Positions 20,698 through 30,639 of a stretch of 64,000 nt of DNA are shown here, in pieces (the stretch's first letter is position 1; each line of letters begins with the position of its first letter). The DNA is from Pachyseris speciosa. Its lineage: Eukaryota > Cnidaria > Anthozoa > Scleractinia > Pachyseridae. The stretch lies in NCBI GenBank assembly GCA_016490735.1, contig JAEMWC010002036.1, positions 1 through 64,000 of the forward strand. Reading direction: 5' to 3'. Under the pieces are notes generated by a model. The model was given only the letters and a program-made list of their open reading frames with translations. It was not told the DNA's origin and made no database searches. A program made the translations under genes and the position numbers.

Positions 20698-21261
20698 TCA
20701 GGCATCGCCTTCAGGCACACATCAAATGGGTGCCGCAGAGAAAAGGCAAGGTACGCGTTCTTCCGCTATTTCATCCATGCAATGAGGGCTTTGTACTCCT
20801 CTGTGGAAAGTTCGCCAGCAAAATCCTCAAAGATGCTTTTCATTGTCTTAGCTGCAGGGGTGTAAAAAAGAACAACCGCTGCAACGTTCTCTCGAAAAGA
20901 CGCGGTGATGCTGGTATACTATTGGGTAGCACCCACACGCTGATGGTGAGGTGGCGAGCCGAGAAAGCGAAGTTGACGAGTTCGCCCGTGCGCCCCTTCA
21001 CATCCTTCGAAGCCACGCAGTCATCAAGAATCAATAGGGTGTTGGTTCCCGCGAATGCAAATTTTGCAATCTCCAACCACGTTTCCACCTCATGCTGCTT
21101 GCAAATCACGATTTCCATTCGCGGATCGTCGGGCAGATCAATACGATGGAGCCAAACTTCCCGCGGAAAGGGCCGTAGAGCTGGCCAATGGTGAACTGGG
21201 ATTTGCCCGAATTTGTTGGGTCAATAACCAAATCCTTGAAGGGGATGTTATTCGGGTTCAT
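20698..21261 (-). pseudogene. Genome-packaging ATPase (FtsK/HerA-type), frameshifted
   Basis: ATG 21261-21259 begins a frame with Walker A DPTNSGKSQF. A stop or frame change follows near 21115, after which MEIVICKQHEVETWLEIAKF continues and Walker B TLLILDDC appears near 21035. Then come SARHLTISVWVL and FFTP. The last part (AYLAFSLRHPFDV) lies in a third frame and ends at 20698. This is the A32-like packaging motor of Mavericks and related viruses. It would pump DNA into capsids. CCTTTCAGG occurs about 24 bases before the ATG. Confidence 0.82.
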
Positions 21262-21398
21262 TTTTTCAACTGCAACACCTGAAAGGCCAGTTGGGGCTTA
21301 TGTTCCTGAAACTTTTTCAATACTGGATAGATTCTAATTGCCGCCCCAAAATCTTCATCTGCACGTCGCTGGTTGTGAAGACATGACAGTTAATGTTT

Positions 21399-22046
21399 CC
21401 ATAAAAAGAGGTTGCCCGTCTTGAGAAACTGGTCAAAAACAAAGAAGGGGAAGAAGCAAATACCAAACAACTCAGGGGAAACCTCTCGGCCAAAGAGAGT
21501 GAAAGAAACACCTTGCAAGAAAGGTTCAACAACACAAAACTACTCGATGACCAGCGGGAACAAGAAGCTGAGATTCAAAAGAAAATTGACGAAGATCAAG
21601 CAATTGTCGATGGCACTGACGCCTCACCTTCTGACAGAGAAGCCGTGCGTGAAAGAGTGGCAGAAAGAACTGAGGAGCTCGTGCGTTTGAAAACGCAGAT
21701 TGCTGAAAGAGAAAGGGCGCTTCGTCTTCGTGAGAGGATCAACGAGATTTTCAAAAAATACAGCGTAACAGTGACAGCGATTATTCTCGCCGCCGGTGTC
21801 ACGATTGGGGCCGTAATTGGCGCGATCACCAACTCTTTGAAAGCTCTTGGGAAAGGGGTGGGAAACGGGCTGAAAGAGATCGGCAAAAAAATTGCTTCAC
21901 TTCTGCCCGGCCTGCTCGGCTCGATCGTTTCTTTCCTTTTTAAAACCGCCGGATAGGCCGTCGGGTTTCTGGCAGAGCACACCTGGCTTCTGATTTTGGT
22001 GGCGGTGGCCTTTCTGATGGATAGGTATGTCAAGAAAACTCGTTAA
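21399..22046 (+). pseudogene. Coiled-coil protein with C-terminal hydrophobic helices, one in-frame stop
   Basis: A plus-strand frame is open from about 21399 to a TAG at 21954-21956. It continues in the same frame to TAA 22044-22046, so one nonsense change separates it from full length. Order: a long Glu/Lys coiled coil, FFKKYS-like boundary (IFKKYSVTVTAIILAAGVTI), a glycine-spaced amphipathic block (ALGKGVGNGLKEIGKKI), LLPGLLGSIVSFLF, then a last TM (WLLILVAVAFLMDRY). It is the only plus-strand gene among its neighbours. Fusion- or holin-like membrane activity is conceivable but not shown. Confidence 0.65.
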
Positions 22047-22092
22047 CCCACCAATTTCCGGCCCCAACCTCCTGCCGTGGAAATTACGGGAA

Positions 22093-23303
22093 TTAGCGCT
22101 GCATTGAAAACATCAGGACACCTGCTATTACAATAGCCCCAACCGCGATGATTATCTTGCTGGTATCATGTGCATCGTTTCCTGAGCCTGCCGGCGGGGT
22201 TGGTTCTTCTGAAACATTTGTGCCAACCTGCGGGTCCGCGGTGGGTTTGGCTTTGCCTGCAGCAGTTTGTGGAATGCCCTTCAAGCTAATGGGCTTTGCT
22301 TGTTGTGCTGCAGCTGTGGCTTTGTGGATTGGGTTGGAAGGGTGGCTGTTGGGGGCATTAACGTTTGAAGCCCCGCCCGCCATCAAGTAAAGAGCTGCTT
22401 TTTTTGCGCTCTGATTCACGTCGTTGTTTATCCCAAGCTTCATTCCCGCTCCAGCTTGTTTGAGCTGGTTGTTGTAACCAACCGTGCTTTCTGTGTTTAT
22501 GATCATGTGACCTGGCATGACCCAGGCGCCCGGACAAACGGCAAGATTTAGCCGAACCTTGCCTCATCCACAGCCAACTGATAGCGCTGCATGCTCTTTG
22601 CCAGGTCTAGTTGCCTTATCGCATCTTCAACCAAAACAAGAAAATCGTTTCGCACCTCCCCCGCGTGCCCTCCATCTCTAAGAATGCTGCTTCTAACATT
22701 AACCTGGGCGCTCAAAACACAGTAAACAAACGCCTCTATCGACTGGTTTATTCGGGACAAGCCGGCCTGTTTTAAGCCGTTGGCTTCGTTGGGGCAGAAC
22801 CAGTCTGCCTGCCTCTCGGCAACACTTTCAGGTGCGATGTAATAAATTGCGTTCCGTTTGCTCGCAGAACCTCCCTCATCGCCGAACTTATCATGGCCCG
22901 AGTATTTTGCTCCTTTTTTTGATGGTCCGACATATGTCGCTCAAATGTAAACACTCCCCAGACCGTGATTCGCGCCACTTGTGAAATGAAAATCGCTTGA
23001 CGGATCAATTCCAAACTCATTACAAATTCTTTTGTATGAAGGCATGTCATACTTATTGTTTGTCTGACTGAAAGTGGGGTCGTCAAGTAAAGCGCTTATG
23101 ATCTGAATCCCGCCCATCTGAAACAGGATCCGCCTAACAGTGAAATAGACGTGCAACTGGTAGAAAGCTCTTACCTGAAGTGGCAAACTCAGAGTTTTGC
23201 CTGAAAGGCTTTTGTAATTTTTATCGAAAATCTTACGACTCATGCCACATCCGGTTGTCGCGCACCAAACTGCAAAGTTAAGCTGTTGTGGCCAGTAGCT
23301 CAT
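22093..23303 (-). pseudogene. About 400-residue Polinton protein with C-terminal TM anchor, frameshifted
   Basis: The first segment (23303-22941) reads SYWPQQLNFAVWCATTGCG to SGANHGLGSVYI. A damaged middle follows. The next segment is INQSIEAFVYCVLSAQVNVR to RYQLAVDEA (about 22760-22560). After a one-base shift near 22556 the reading continues through RLNLAVCPGAW into MIINTESTVGYNNQLKQAG. It ends with a Pro/Ala/Thr-rich linker and a TM tail (IIIAVGAIVIAGVLMF). This is one of the largest genes of the element after the polymerase. It could be a structural (capsid or membrane) protein, but I see no recognised jelly-roll motif. Confidence 0.65.
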
Positions 23304-23441
23304 ATTTGGTTCTGCTAGCCATCTTCTTGCCTCTTTTCCTGAATGGTGAGTCAGTTTGGTTTTTTGAAATATATCTCAGAATTTCGTCGTGAAATGTTGG
23401 TCGCGTGTTACATAAATGTCGGCTGAGTTGCTGAATATTTT

Positions 23442-23810
23442 TTACAAACTACTCTGGGTTGATTCGTGAAAGGGGGTAGCTGGGATTGGCAAACTTGAGC
23501 CTTTCAACCCATTTTCCGTCACCTGGTGTGGAAAACCACCATTGTTTTTTAGTCCCATAGCTTTTTTCATTGCTTGAGGCCAGTACTTTCTGTCTGAACC
23601 TGAGACGCTTTTTTGATAACCATCAGGCCCCTCTTTGAAATAAATTTCCGCTGTTGCCTTGTGGTCGTCCGCAAAGTCGGTCTGTGCGGCGAATTTGCTC
23701 TTATCGGCATTCGGAAATTTTGCGAAAAAAGCGGCCCAGGCCTTGTCCTCAGCTGCTTGTGCGACCCTTTTGGCTTCTGGCGACTTCATCCATTTCCATA
23801 AAGCCTCCAT
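23442..23810 (-). CDS. Uncharacterised Polinton protein, about 122 residues
   Basis: A plausible start is ATG 23810, giving MEALWKWMKSPEAKRVAQAA. The body is helical and charged with aromatic positions (KAWAAFFAKFPNADKSKF). A SGSDRKYWPQAMKKAMGL block near the C-terminus looks like a conserved core. No TM is visible and no family is recognised. The C-terminal about 20 residues may be out of frame. Confidence 0.5.
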   Translation of the reverse strand: MEALWKWMKSPEAKRVAQAAEDKAWAAFFAKFPNADKSKFAAQTDFADDHKATAEIYFKEGPDGYQKSVSGSDRKYWPQAMKKAMGLKNNGGFPHQVTENGLKGSSLPIPATPFHESTQSSL

Positions 23811-23865
23811 CTTTCTATGCAGTGCTGCTATTTTCAATTGGATATAAATATGTGGCTTGAAATAA

Positions 23866-24515
23866 GATGGTTGTGCTCACAATTGTCACTACCGACAATC
23901 CTTGCACCGTCTATGTTGACGAGCTGCTTCCGAAATCCAGTTATGTCAGGTTTATTTGTGCTCGCTTTGCAAGTTGTGGCTCGATGTGAAAACCGCTGGG
24001 AGGATTTGGTTGATGAATAACCAGAATCTTCCTCTTTCCACAAAAGGGTTTCCTCCAGGACAGGTCTGGTAAAAACCCTCAATTCGATTTTTACAGAACT
24101 CGACGCCAAAGTAACCGCCGAAGCAAATAGTCCCACAGGTGCGTGGTTATTAAAAACCTGAAAGCAACAAACTTCAGTTAACCCAAAATTTGCAAGACGT
24201 TCTTGGTGTCACCTGGCGGCATGAGACAGATTTCTTTATTTCAAAGCTCAACGTCCCCAGTGTCTTCTTAGTGTATTGCGATTTGGTCGACCCAGCTCAA
24301 AATTTGCTGACTGGTAAAAAAACAACAATGCTTGCAAAGTTTGATATCCGGGGGGAGGGTTTCAAGAAGGTCAACTATCAAATGGCAAATGGGGCATACT
24401 TTCGTCCAACTTCAACTGGTGGTTGTGTGAACAGTATGACTCTTTCAGTCAAGATGAAGATGGGAGCTGTTCGACTTCCGCGGCCAAAAACTTTACTTTG
24501 AGTTGTCGATCAATT
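23866..24515 (+). pseudogene. Polinton protein with VYCDLVD-type C-terminal domain, frameshifted
   Basis: ATG 23866 begins MVVLTIVTTDNPCTVYVDE. Frames are lost between about 23990 and 24185. The C-terminal part is open at 24190-24501 and contains VFLVYCDLVDPAQNLL, LAKFDIRGEGFKKVNY and VNSMTLSVK. A (V/L)YCDL motif followed by such beta-strand patterns is shared with proteins in other Mavericks (the F54H12.2-like group), probably structural. That link is from memory of the motif, not a search. Confidence 0.6.
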
Positions 24516-24543
24516 GAAAAAATAAATCTGCCTCTGTAGTACA

Positions 24544-25265
24544 ATGTCATCCGCAAATGTGTTGCCAACCGCTCCGCCTGAGGAGGGAGCACATTATGCG
24601 AGGCTTTATCTGCAGCTTCAGGAGGAAATGCTTCCGGAGTAGCTCTCCATGGGTGTGAAAACTACAGTATTCCATTCCAGAAATGCAGATCCAAACAGTT
24701 TCCGGTTGACGGAAATTAGCAAAATTGAGAAACAGATCGCCGATGAGGAGAAACATTACAGGGCCGTTCTGAAAAAATACAAGAAGGCCAGGAAAGGGGT
24801 ACATTGCTTTACAGTCGTCCTTGGCTGGGCGTCGGTTGTCCTTTCTTCCAGCGGTCTCGCCACTGCTCTTACGGGAATGGGAATTGTTGTTGCCGTCCCC
24901 TTGGGTGCTATCAGCTTTTTTTGTGGGGTGGTTTCTATACCCCTGGTAATTTTAAACAAAAAACTGGAAAAAAAGGTGGAAAAAACGCCAAGGTTCACGC
25001 TCTGGCTGTTGCGAAACAATATTCCATCAAGGGTTGCGTTTCCATCACAATTGACAACAATAAGGTCTCTGATGAAGAGTTTCAAACCGTTCTGCGTGAA
25101 ATCGAGCACTACGGCGGTCTTAAAGAATCTCTGCGATTGAAGTTCAAGGCACAAAAGCCCGCACCCCACAGCCAACAGTCTGATGTCGAGAAAATTCGCT
25201 TAGAAATTCGTGGGGATTTCAGCGAGGAATTCAGAAAAAAATTGCGGCAACTGCAGAGGTTTTGA
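24544..25265 (+). pseudogene. Two-TM Polinton protein with charged tails, broken
   Basis: ATG 24544 opens a frame that hits TAG at 24640 and continues in phase at 24649. It then reads a coiled-coil stretch (EKQIADEEKHYRAVLKKYKK) and two adjacent hydrophobic helices separated by a Gly/Pro turn (LSSSGLATALTGMGIVV and PLGAISFFCGVVSIPLV). Near 24980 the frame changes. The C-terminal part (SITIDNNKVSDEEFQTVL, REIEHYGGLKE) is open to TGA 25263-25265. The hairpin-TM plus EF-like charged tail is unlike any family I can name. Confidence 0.6.
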
Positions 25266-25685
25266 ATTAAATTTTTAGGGTAAAAACACGAAATTTTCTC
25301 TTTGTTTCATAAAACAGAGGTTAAATTGAAAAATCATTCAGAAAAAAGCAAAACTGGTGGCCACCAGACCTCTCATGAGGGACTCAATTTCAAATTTAAA
25401 TTCCCACCCGTTCCTCATGAGACACCACCACACTGCTCGAGCACTATTATATTGTTTTGCCCAACAACACCGCTCGAGCCCTATCAGACCCTCCTGGGGC
25501 CAAGTATTTGTTTGTTTGTTTTGCCCACGACCACACCGCCCTTTGAGCTCTATCAGACCCTGTTGGGGTCAATTTTTTTTCACCCTCCGGCTTGAGGCTG
25601 AACCGGCACTTCCGCCGAGCACAGGCCCAACCATAGCTCTACCCAACACCCCGACACCATCTAAGGGTGATATTTTTATTGTTTT
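25266..25685. other. Polinton right-side spacer with imperfect direct repeats
   Basis: No gene. Two 50-60-bp imperfect direct repeats centred on CTATCAGACCCT(C/G)(C/T)TGGGG(C/T)CAA lie at about 25470-25505 and 25548-25572, with CGCTCGAGC-like motifs before them. Confidence 0.55.
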
Positions 25686-25925
25686 TTAACCCATGGCATA
25701 ACGGCAGTCCCCTCTCCATTTGCTACAAACAAATATCTTGACAATTCGTTCTCGTTTCCAGCAGAAGGGGGCAGAGAGGATTGCTTCGTGTACATCTTCC
25801 CAGCCGAGAGTCTTTCGCTCTTGAATTTTCGCTGCGATGAGCTCCTTGAGAATCCTCTCTTCAGGCTCTGGTGGGAGTTTAAGAATTAGCTCTCCGATGG
25901 CTGCCCCCACTTGCGCGGCTGCCAT
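25686..25925 (-). CDS. 79-residue protein at the right edge of the Polinton, intact
   Basis: ATG 25925-25923 opens MAAAQVGAAIGELILKLPPE, followed by a charged helical body (EERILKELIAAKIQERKTLGW) and a basic C-terminus. The first 10 codons match, in inverted orientation and in the same frame, codons within the polymerase N-terminus (AAQAGAAMG at 13283-13312). The gene therefore begins in a subterminal inverted repeat. No domain is recognised. Confidence 0.55.
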   Translation of the reverse strand: MAAAQVGAAIGELILKLPPEPEERILKELIAAKIQERKTLGWEDVHEAILSAPFCWKRERIVKIFVCSKWRGDCRYAMG

Positions 25926-26328
25926 TTAACCAATTTTTCTAAGATCTTCTATCCTGATATGATGATGTAGCGAACAAACATCAGAGTTCCCGCGGCGATC
26001 CTGAACTCCTTTTCTTCGTCTCAATGAATTGCATTAATCCACTATTCCCCCTTAGAGGTGAACGGTGGAAGATTTGTACCCCTCGGGGCATTCAGAAACA
26101 CAACAACTCGTAGGCACAGCGAAATAAAACAGACCTGATCTACAACGAAGACTTTTCTGCAAAACAAATATCAAAGCCTGACTAGCCTCGATTTCATGTA
26201 GCTCGTCCGGGTGCCAATCAAGTGGTCCGCCATATGACGACATTTAAGAGCAAGAAAGCTCATACATTTCTTTTCAAAACGAAATGAAGTCTGATTTAAA
26301 TTAACACAAACAATAAGTTTTACAGTAC

Positions 26329-26577
26329 CTCTACAAACACTAATTCAAAGCTGTTCTCTGTCATGTTCGAAACGATGCCAAGATCTGGAATTATAAAGCC
26401 ACCGTGCTTTGACTGCAGCGTCATGTTGTGAACGTTGCTTCTAAATAGAGAAACCACTTTGATGCAGAGGTATTTTGAAGTAAAGGTCCTGTTTCCTGGT
26501 GAACCTTTCAAAGACTGGCGAGTGCTATGTATTATTGTATCCACCAGGAATAGGAGTACCTTTGTCGTGTTGATGTT
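26329..26577 (-). CDS. Polycystin-1-like protein, extracellular exon
   Basis: This 249-nt exon is phase 0 at both ends, with TTTCTCAG before 26577 and GTACTG after 26329. It encodes 83 residues including NINTTKVLLFLVDTI and N-glycosylation sites (NRT, NMT). It joins in phase to the exon at 9659-10315 across the 16-kb intron. Its phase does not match the exon at 29090-29268, so an exon may be missing between them. Confidence 0.75.
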
Positions 26578-29089
26578 CTGAGAAAGAAACACAACGATTG
26601 ACCACTCTCAAGAAAATTTAAATTTATCTAGTTTTTGTAGAGTAATTTAGTAATCAGGGCCAGCCTATAAGAATATCTAAGCAAGGCGCAAATGAGCCCC
26701 ACCATATAGCCACAACGTTACTACGGGTACTTTTGTTGTTTGTTTTTTTTTTGTGTGTGGTTTAAATCCCTTATAACATTTTGCAATGACTAACTTAACG
26801 AGAAACCATCTCAGTGAAACTCTTTAGGTATTTCAAGATAGAATAATAGCAGTTAGGATTTTTCTCAAGGAAAGCCGTCACTTTCTTTAGTTTTCAAATT
26901 CTATATCGTTTGGGTACTCGTGCACGAAGGGGCACGTCGTCTGCCAAACTTTTCTACACACGTTCTGGTAGCATTCATTTACTTCAGTTGGTTTTTTCTT
27001 CTCGATTTCTTTCCAATCGATTTATCCAACCTTAATTTAGTTTTACTGGTAGGATTTGACAGAGATGTTTTTTCTCTTGATGTAGGCAGCTGTTGTTTCT
27101 TCAGGAATGGTAAACAAAACTTTTTTTATACCCAAACAGAATCGACGCTTTACTGTTGTTTTGGAGGTCAGCCTCGTGTCGAATGTATCTCAGAGTGCCT
27201 TAAAGATACACTATCATCTTCGCGCATGCGCTGGCTTTTGAAATCCAAACTTGAAAAGTTCAGGCGGAATTTTTCGTTCAAAATGTCGTCGACTGTCAAA
27301 AGCGGTGTTTGAGCACTCAGCGCGAAAATGGTCATTCTGTCTCCTCAAGAGAACAAAGCAAAGGGAGTCAAAATGCATCAACGCATCTGCAATGAGAAAA
27401 AAAACGCTTTCAGGGCTTGAAGTCTTGAGAAATGCCACATACACAGCAGTGTAACTAGTGCTGTAATCGATCGAAGTAGATTAGCCGGTGAAGTTAATAA
27501 TGCAGCGATTCCATCTTTGCGATTCATTTATAGTCGCTAGAATGTCAGAGACCATCACATCATCGTTTGCTGATAAACGTTTAATATCGTCACTTTAAAA
27601 TTTGGATTTAGCGTAGTGTTTTGAAGAAAAACCTGTATAAATAGTTGAGAGGCACTGCACTGGTTGTGTTTACTTAGGTCACAAATTAACCACGCGGTGA
27701 GTACTAAAGACACGGCATAATTTTTCCCCTGTTTACCGCCATTTGACTTCAAGGTCGTCGTTTCCAAATAATTTTACCCTTTTTCAGCTTTAAAAGGGCA
27801 TGTTAAGATCGCCAATATGCTGAGGTATGTTGGAGAGAGAAAATTATTTATGTAACAGGTGAACGCTTGTTCAACAGACAGTGGTTCCGGTCACACTTCA
27901 CTGAACTCGACTGTCAGTAATTTGAATAAATAACTTTTGGCTTCTTTTACATTTCTTGGATTCCAAATATTCTGTACATTCTATTAGCCTCATAAAGGCT
28001 TATTTAATCAGGAGCACCCAACGACAACTTTCGGTAGATATCTGTTCGGTGGAGGGTAATTCGCCTTGGGTTTTCGGCGTCGATAAAAGAGTGCACTCGG
28101 ATTTTCGTAACTAAAACATGGCCTGAAATATTCGCACTGATTGGGAAATCATAGCCCCTGAGGTTTTCGGAAAGGTGGTAATTGCTGTTTTTGGCAGTCA
28201 AAAACCTCAGCTAGCATTTTCGGAAAGAAAATAGTTCCCTAGAAAGCTCGTGGAAAGTTCATTTCAGCTTGCATTTTCTCAAAGGAAGATTTTGTTCCCT
28301 GACATTTTCGGGCAATTAAACTTTCAGCTAGGGAATCCGAACAGATGAACTTTTTCTAGCTTATGAAAACATCACTTTAAACAGACTTCAAACACCACAA
28401 GGTACTTAAAAATGCCTTTCTACAGCTTTTGGTTGATTTGGCTAGTTGGGTGCCCCTGTTTAATGTCGACTTTTAAAGAAAAACAAGATATCAACGCGTT
28501 CAGGAAAATCTCTTCGTGTGAGAAATGCTGCGCATGTTAACCCATGACAGCGTCCCTTTAAGGTGGCTCAAAATGATTGCGTTATTTTTGAACTCTTTAA
28601 TGGATCGATACTCCACAATTTTCACAATTTTCGTTTGTTTTTTTTTGAACACGATATCAAAACAATTTCCCAACTATTTGTCAACAAGTTGTTATCAATT
28701 TTTTGACATATAAGGTTACCATAGCAACAGTACAGCCTCTTAGAAACATTCTTAATTTTGGTTTTATGTGCGTGTAACTAAAAAAAAAAAGAGTTGGATG
28801 ACGCCCGTTTTTTTTTATTACTGAATTGCATTCAGCATATGAAGATTCATCTTTCTGCAAAGTTAAAAAAAAAAAAGTCGGTACAAGAAATCGGTACAAT
28901 CGCTGACGCTCTTTTGGCTCGTCACACAATCTTTCCTCCCCAACAGGGGAGGAAAGATTGTGTGATGCGCCAAAAGAAGGTCTGCATAGGAGGCTATAGG
29001 GTTCAGAGCCACCTTTTTTTTCGATAATTTAAAGCTGGGAATAAGGTGTGACAGGTAAATTAAAACTAATGATATTTTTTTATAAATAC
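26578..29089. other. Polycystin intron(s), possible missed exon
   Basis: No exon could be assigned, although splice phases require at least one or an alternative junction. It contains AT-rich filler. A block at about 28000-28350 has repeated CATTTTC/GAAA-type motifs. A long hairpin lies at 28910-28982. Confidence 0.5.
28910..28982. repeat. Perfect-stem hairpin
   Basis: TCACACAATCTTTCCTCCCC and its exact inverse flank an AACA centre. Flanking CTTTTGGC and GCCAAAAG extend the fold to about 33-bp arms. It is a palindromic repeat with no promoter or terminator context. Confidence 0.8.
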
Positions 29090-29268
29090 CTCTCCTGAAT
29101 CTTTGGGTCCGCGTTGAGAAGATAAATATCTTTTGAAGTGCTGTTCATGGCTTTACCAATGCTTGAGAGGAGTTTTTCCACTAAGGATACACTCTTAGCT
29201 AGAGCTGGTCCTAGTGTTCTGGTCTTTTCACTAATATGCGACACAAGTCTCTTCAAACTATTACGCAA
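29090..29268 (-). CDS. Polycystin-1-like protein, extracellular exon
   Basis: The 179-nt exon has GTTTCAG before 29268 and GTATTT after 29090, entering at phase 0. It encodes a helical segment (LRNSLKRLVSHISEKTRTLG, LAKSVSLVEKLLSSIGKAM) like the stalk between REJ and GAIN regions. It leaves at phase 2, whereas the next recognised exon starts at phase 0. Confidence 0.65.
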
Positions 29269-30639
29269 CTGAAACAACAATGCATTTAAGAAAATTTAAT
29301 ACATTACAGAAACAATCCAAGGTAAATCACACTTTTATTCGAGGTATTGTGATGGTGAAAAATGCTTCCCAGCAGACTTGTCTTAGGGATCCTGAAGCTA
29401 CAAATGGTGGCCACTGAGTTACCACCATCTCCAACACGGCTTTTCAATTATAAGCCTTGGAACTGTGAAGGTGGACTCCAGTTGAAAGGGAAGGTGGCAC
29501 ACAGGAAACTACAAGAAATCGACCCACAATCGTGGACAAAACTAGTTGAGAAAACATTTTCATTGGAGTCCAAAAATCATTCTCCAGCATGTGTGGGTCA
29601 ACAATATTCCTAACGTAACTTCCCCTCCCCTCTTTCCTTACCCAATGTTGAATTTGGGAAGCTGCCATTGTTAAGGAAACGTTTAGAAAGCGTGGAAAAT
29701 ATTGACTTAGCGGAAGGAGTACTTTGAAACTCATTCGATTACTGTTTGCACGTAGAAAGGCTTCAAACATCAATTTCCTCAACTTTTTTGTCCAAGATTA
29801 TAGTACGCTATTGCTCGTAGTACATTTAAGCAGCTTCTTTTTGGAAATTTACCACCTCATTTCCATTCCTATATCAGCTTCAGTAAAAATTTTGAGAGAA
29901 CACTGTCACAAAACACTTTAAAGTTTTTTCCAAGATATGTTCGGTGCCATCGTCAGTTATGAAATAACATACAGCAATTGACTAAATAACTATACAGTGA
30001 AAATTAGAATCCTTAATGAAAGCAAGAACAATAAAATACTAAGTTGTTATAAGGCGTTTTTCTTAACGTTTCTATAGGTCAGTGTTAAACACACACACAA
30101 GAGCCATAATAGATTTATGGCTATTGGTATATATCCCTATATGAGAACTTTAAAGGAAGTCTTAAATTAACGTGTTTGAATTGTCGATTTAAGGTGGGAT
30201 TCTTTTATCTTAGCTGAATATTGGGAGTGGCCTGATCTACAATGCTGAAACAATTAGAGGAACACAAGGTGGGTTGGTTTTCAGATTGTTATAATGGTAT
30301 GAATACATGAAAGGCTCTGTCCGTGGCTATATGCTCGCTAACACAGGGTAACACAGGGTATTTCGCGCTAACCAAACAGCCTATCTTAAAGGAAGAGAAA
30401 TTAACCTGATATATAAGTTGTTGCAATTTTTGAATAACGGTTTACAAGAGTGGATGAGGTAAGAGAACGGATCCCCAATACATGAGCCTCTTCCAATGAC
30501 AGTTTTCTAATCTATTTTTAGCTTAAGGTTCACCCGCGTAGCTATTTTTAGGGAGGCACTTTATTGGCCAGTTAATGATCTAATGAAATTTAAAATATCC
30601 GCGGCTTGAGCAGTTAACGAAAAAAATGGCCTCCCTAGT

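Larger units (their letters stand above)
12920..26030. mobile_element. Decayed Maverick/Polinton (adintovirus-like) provirus
   Basis: About 13 kb inside one polycystin intron carry the hallmark Maverick set: protein-primed DNA polymerase B, retroviral-type integrase and packaging ATPase. Several further genes on both strands have no host-like introns. Left and right edges are approximate. A 90-bp-arm palindrome marks the left side, and a 30-bp inverted match links 13283-13312 with 25892-25921. No terminal 6-bp duplication could be fixed. I could not recognise a major capsid or an adenain-type protease. Most large ORFs are frameshifted, so the element is not functional. Confidence 0.85.

Noticed and set aside
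27214..27444. Opposed ORFs at 27.2-27.4 kb as a polycystin exon
   Set aside because: No matching splice phase and no polycystin-like residues. The sequence looks repetitive.
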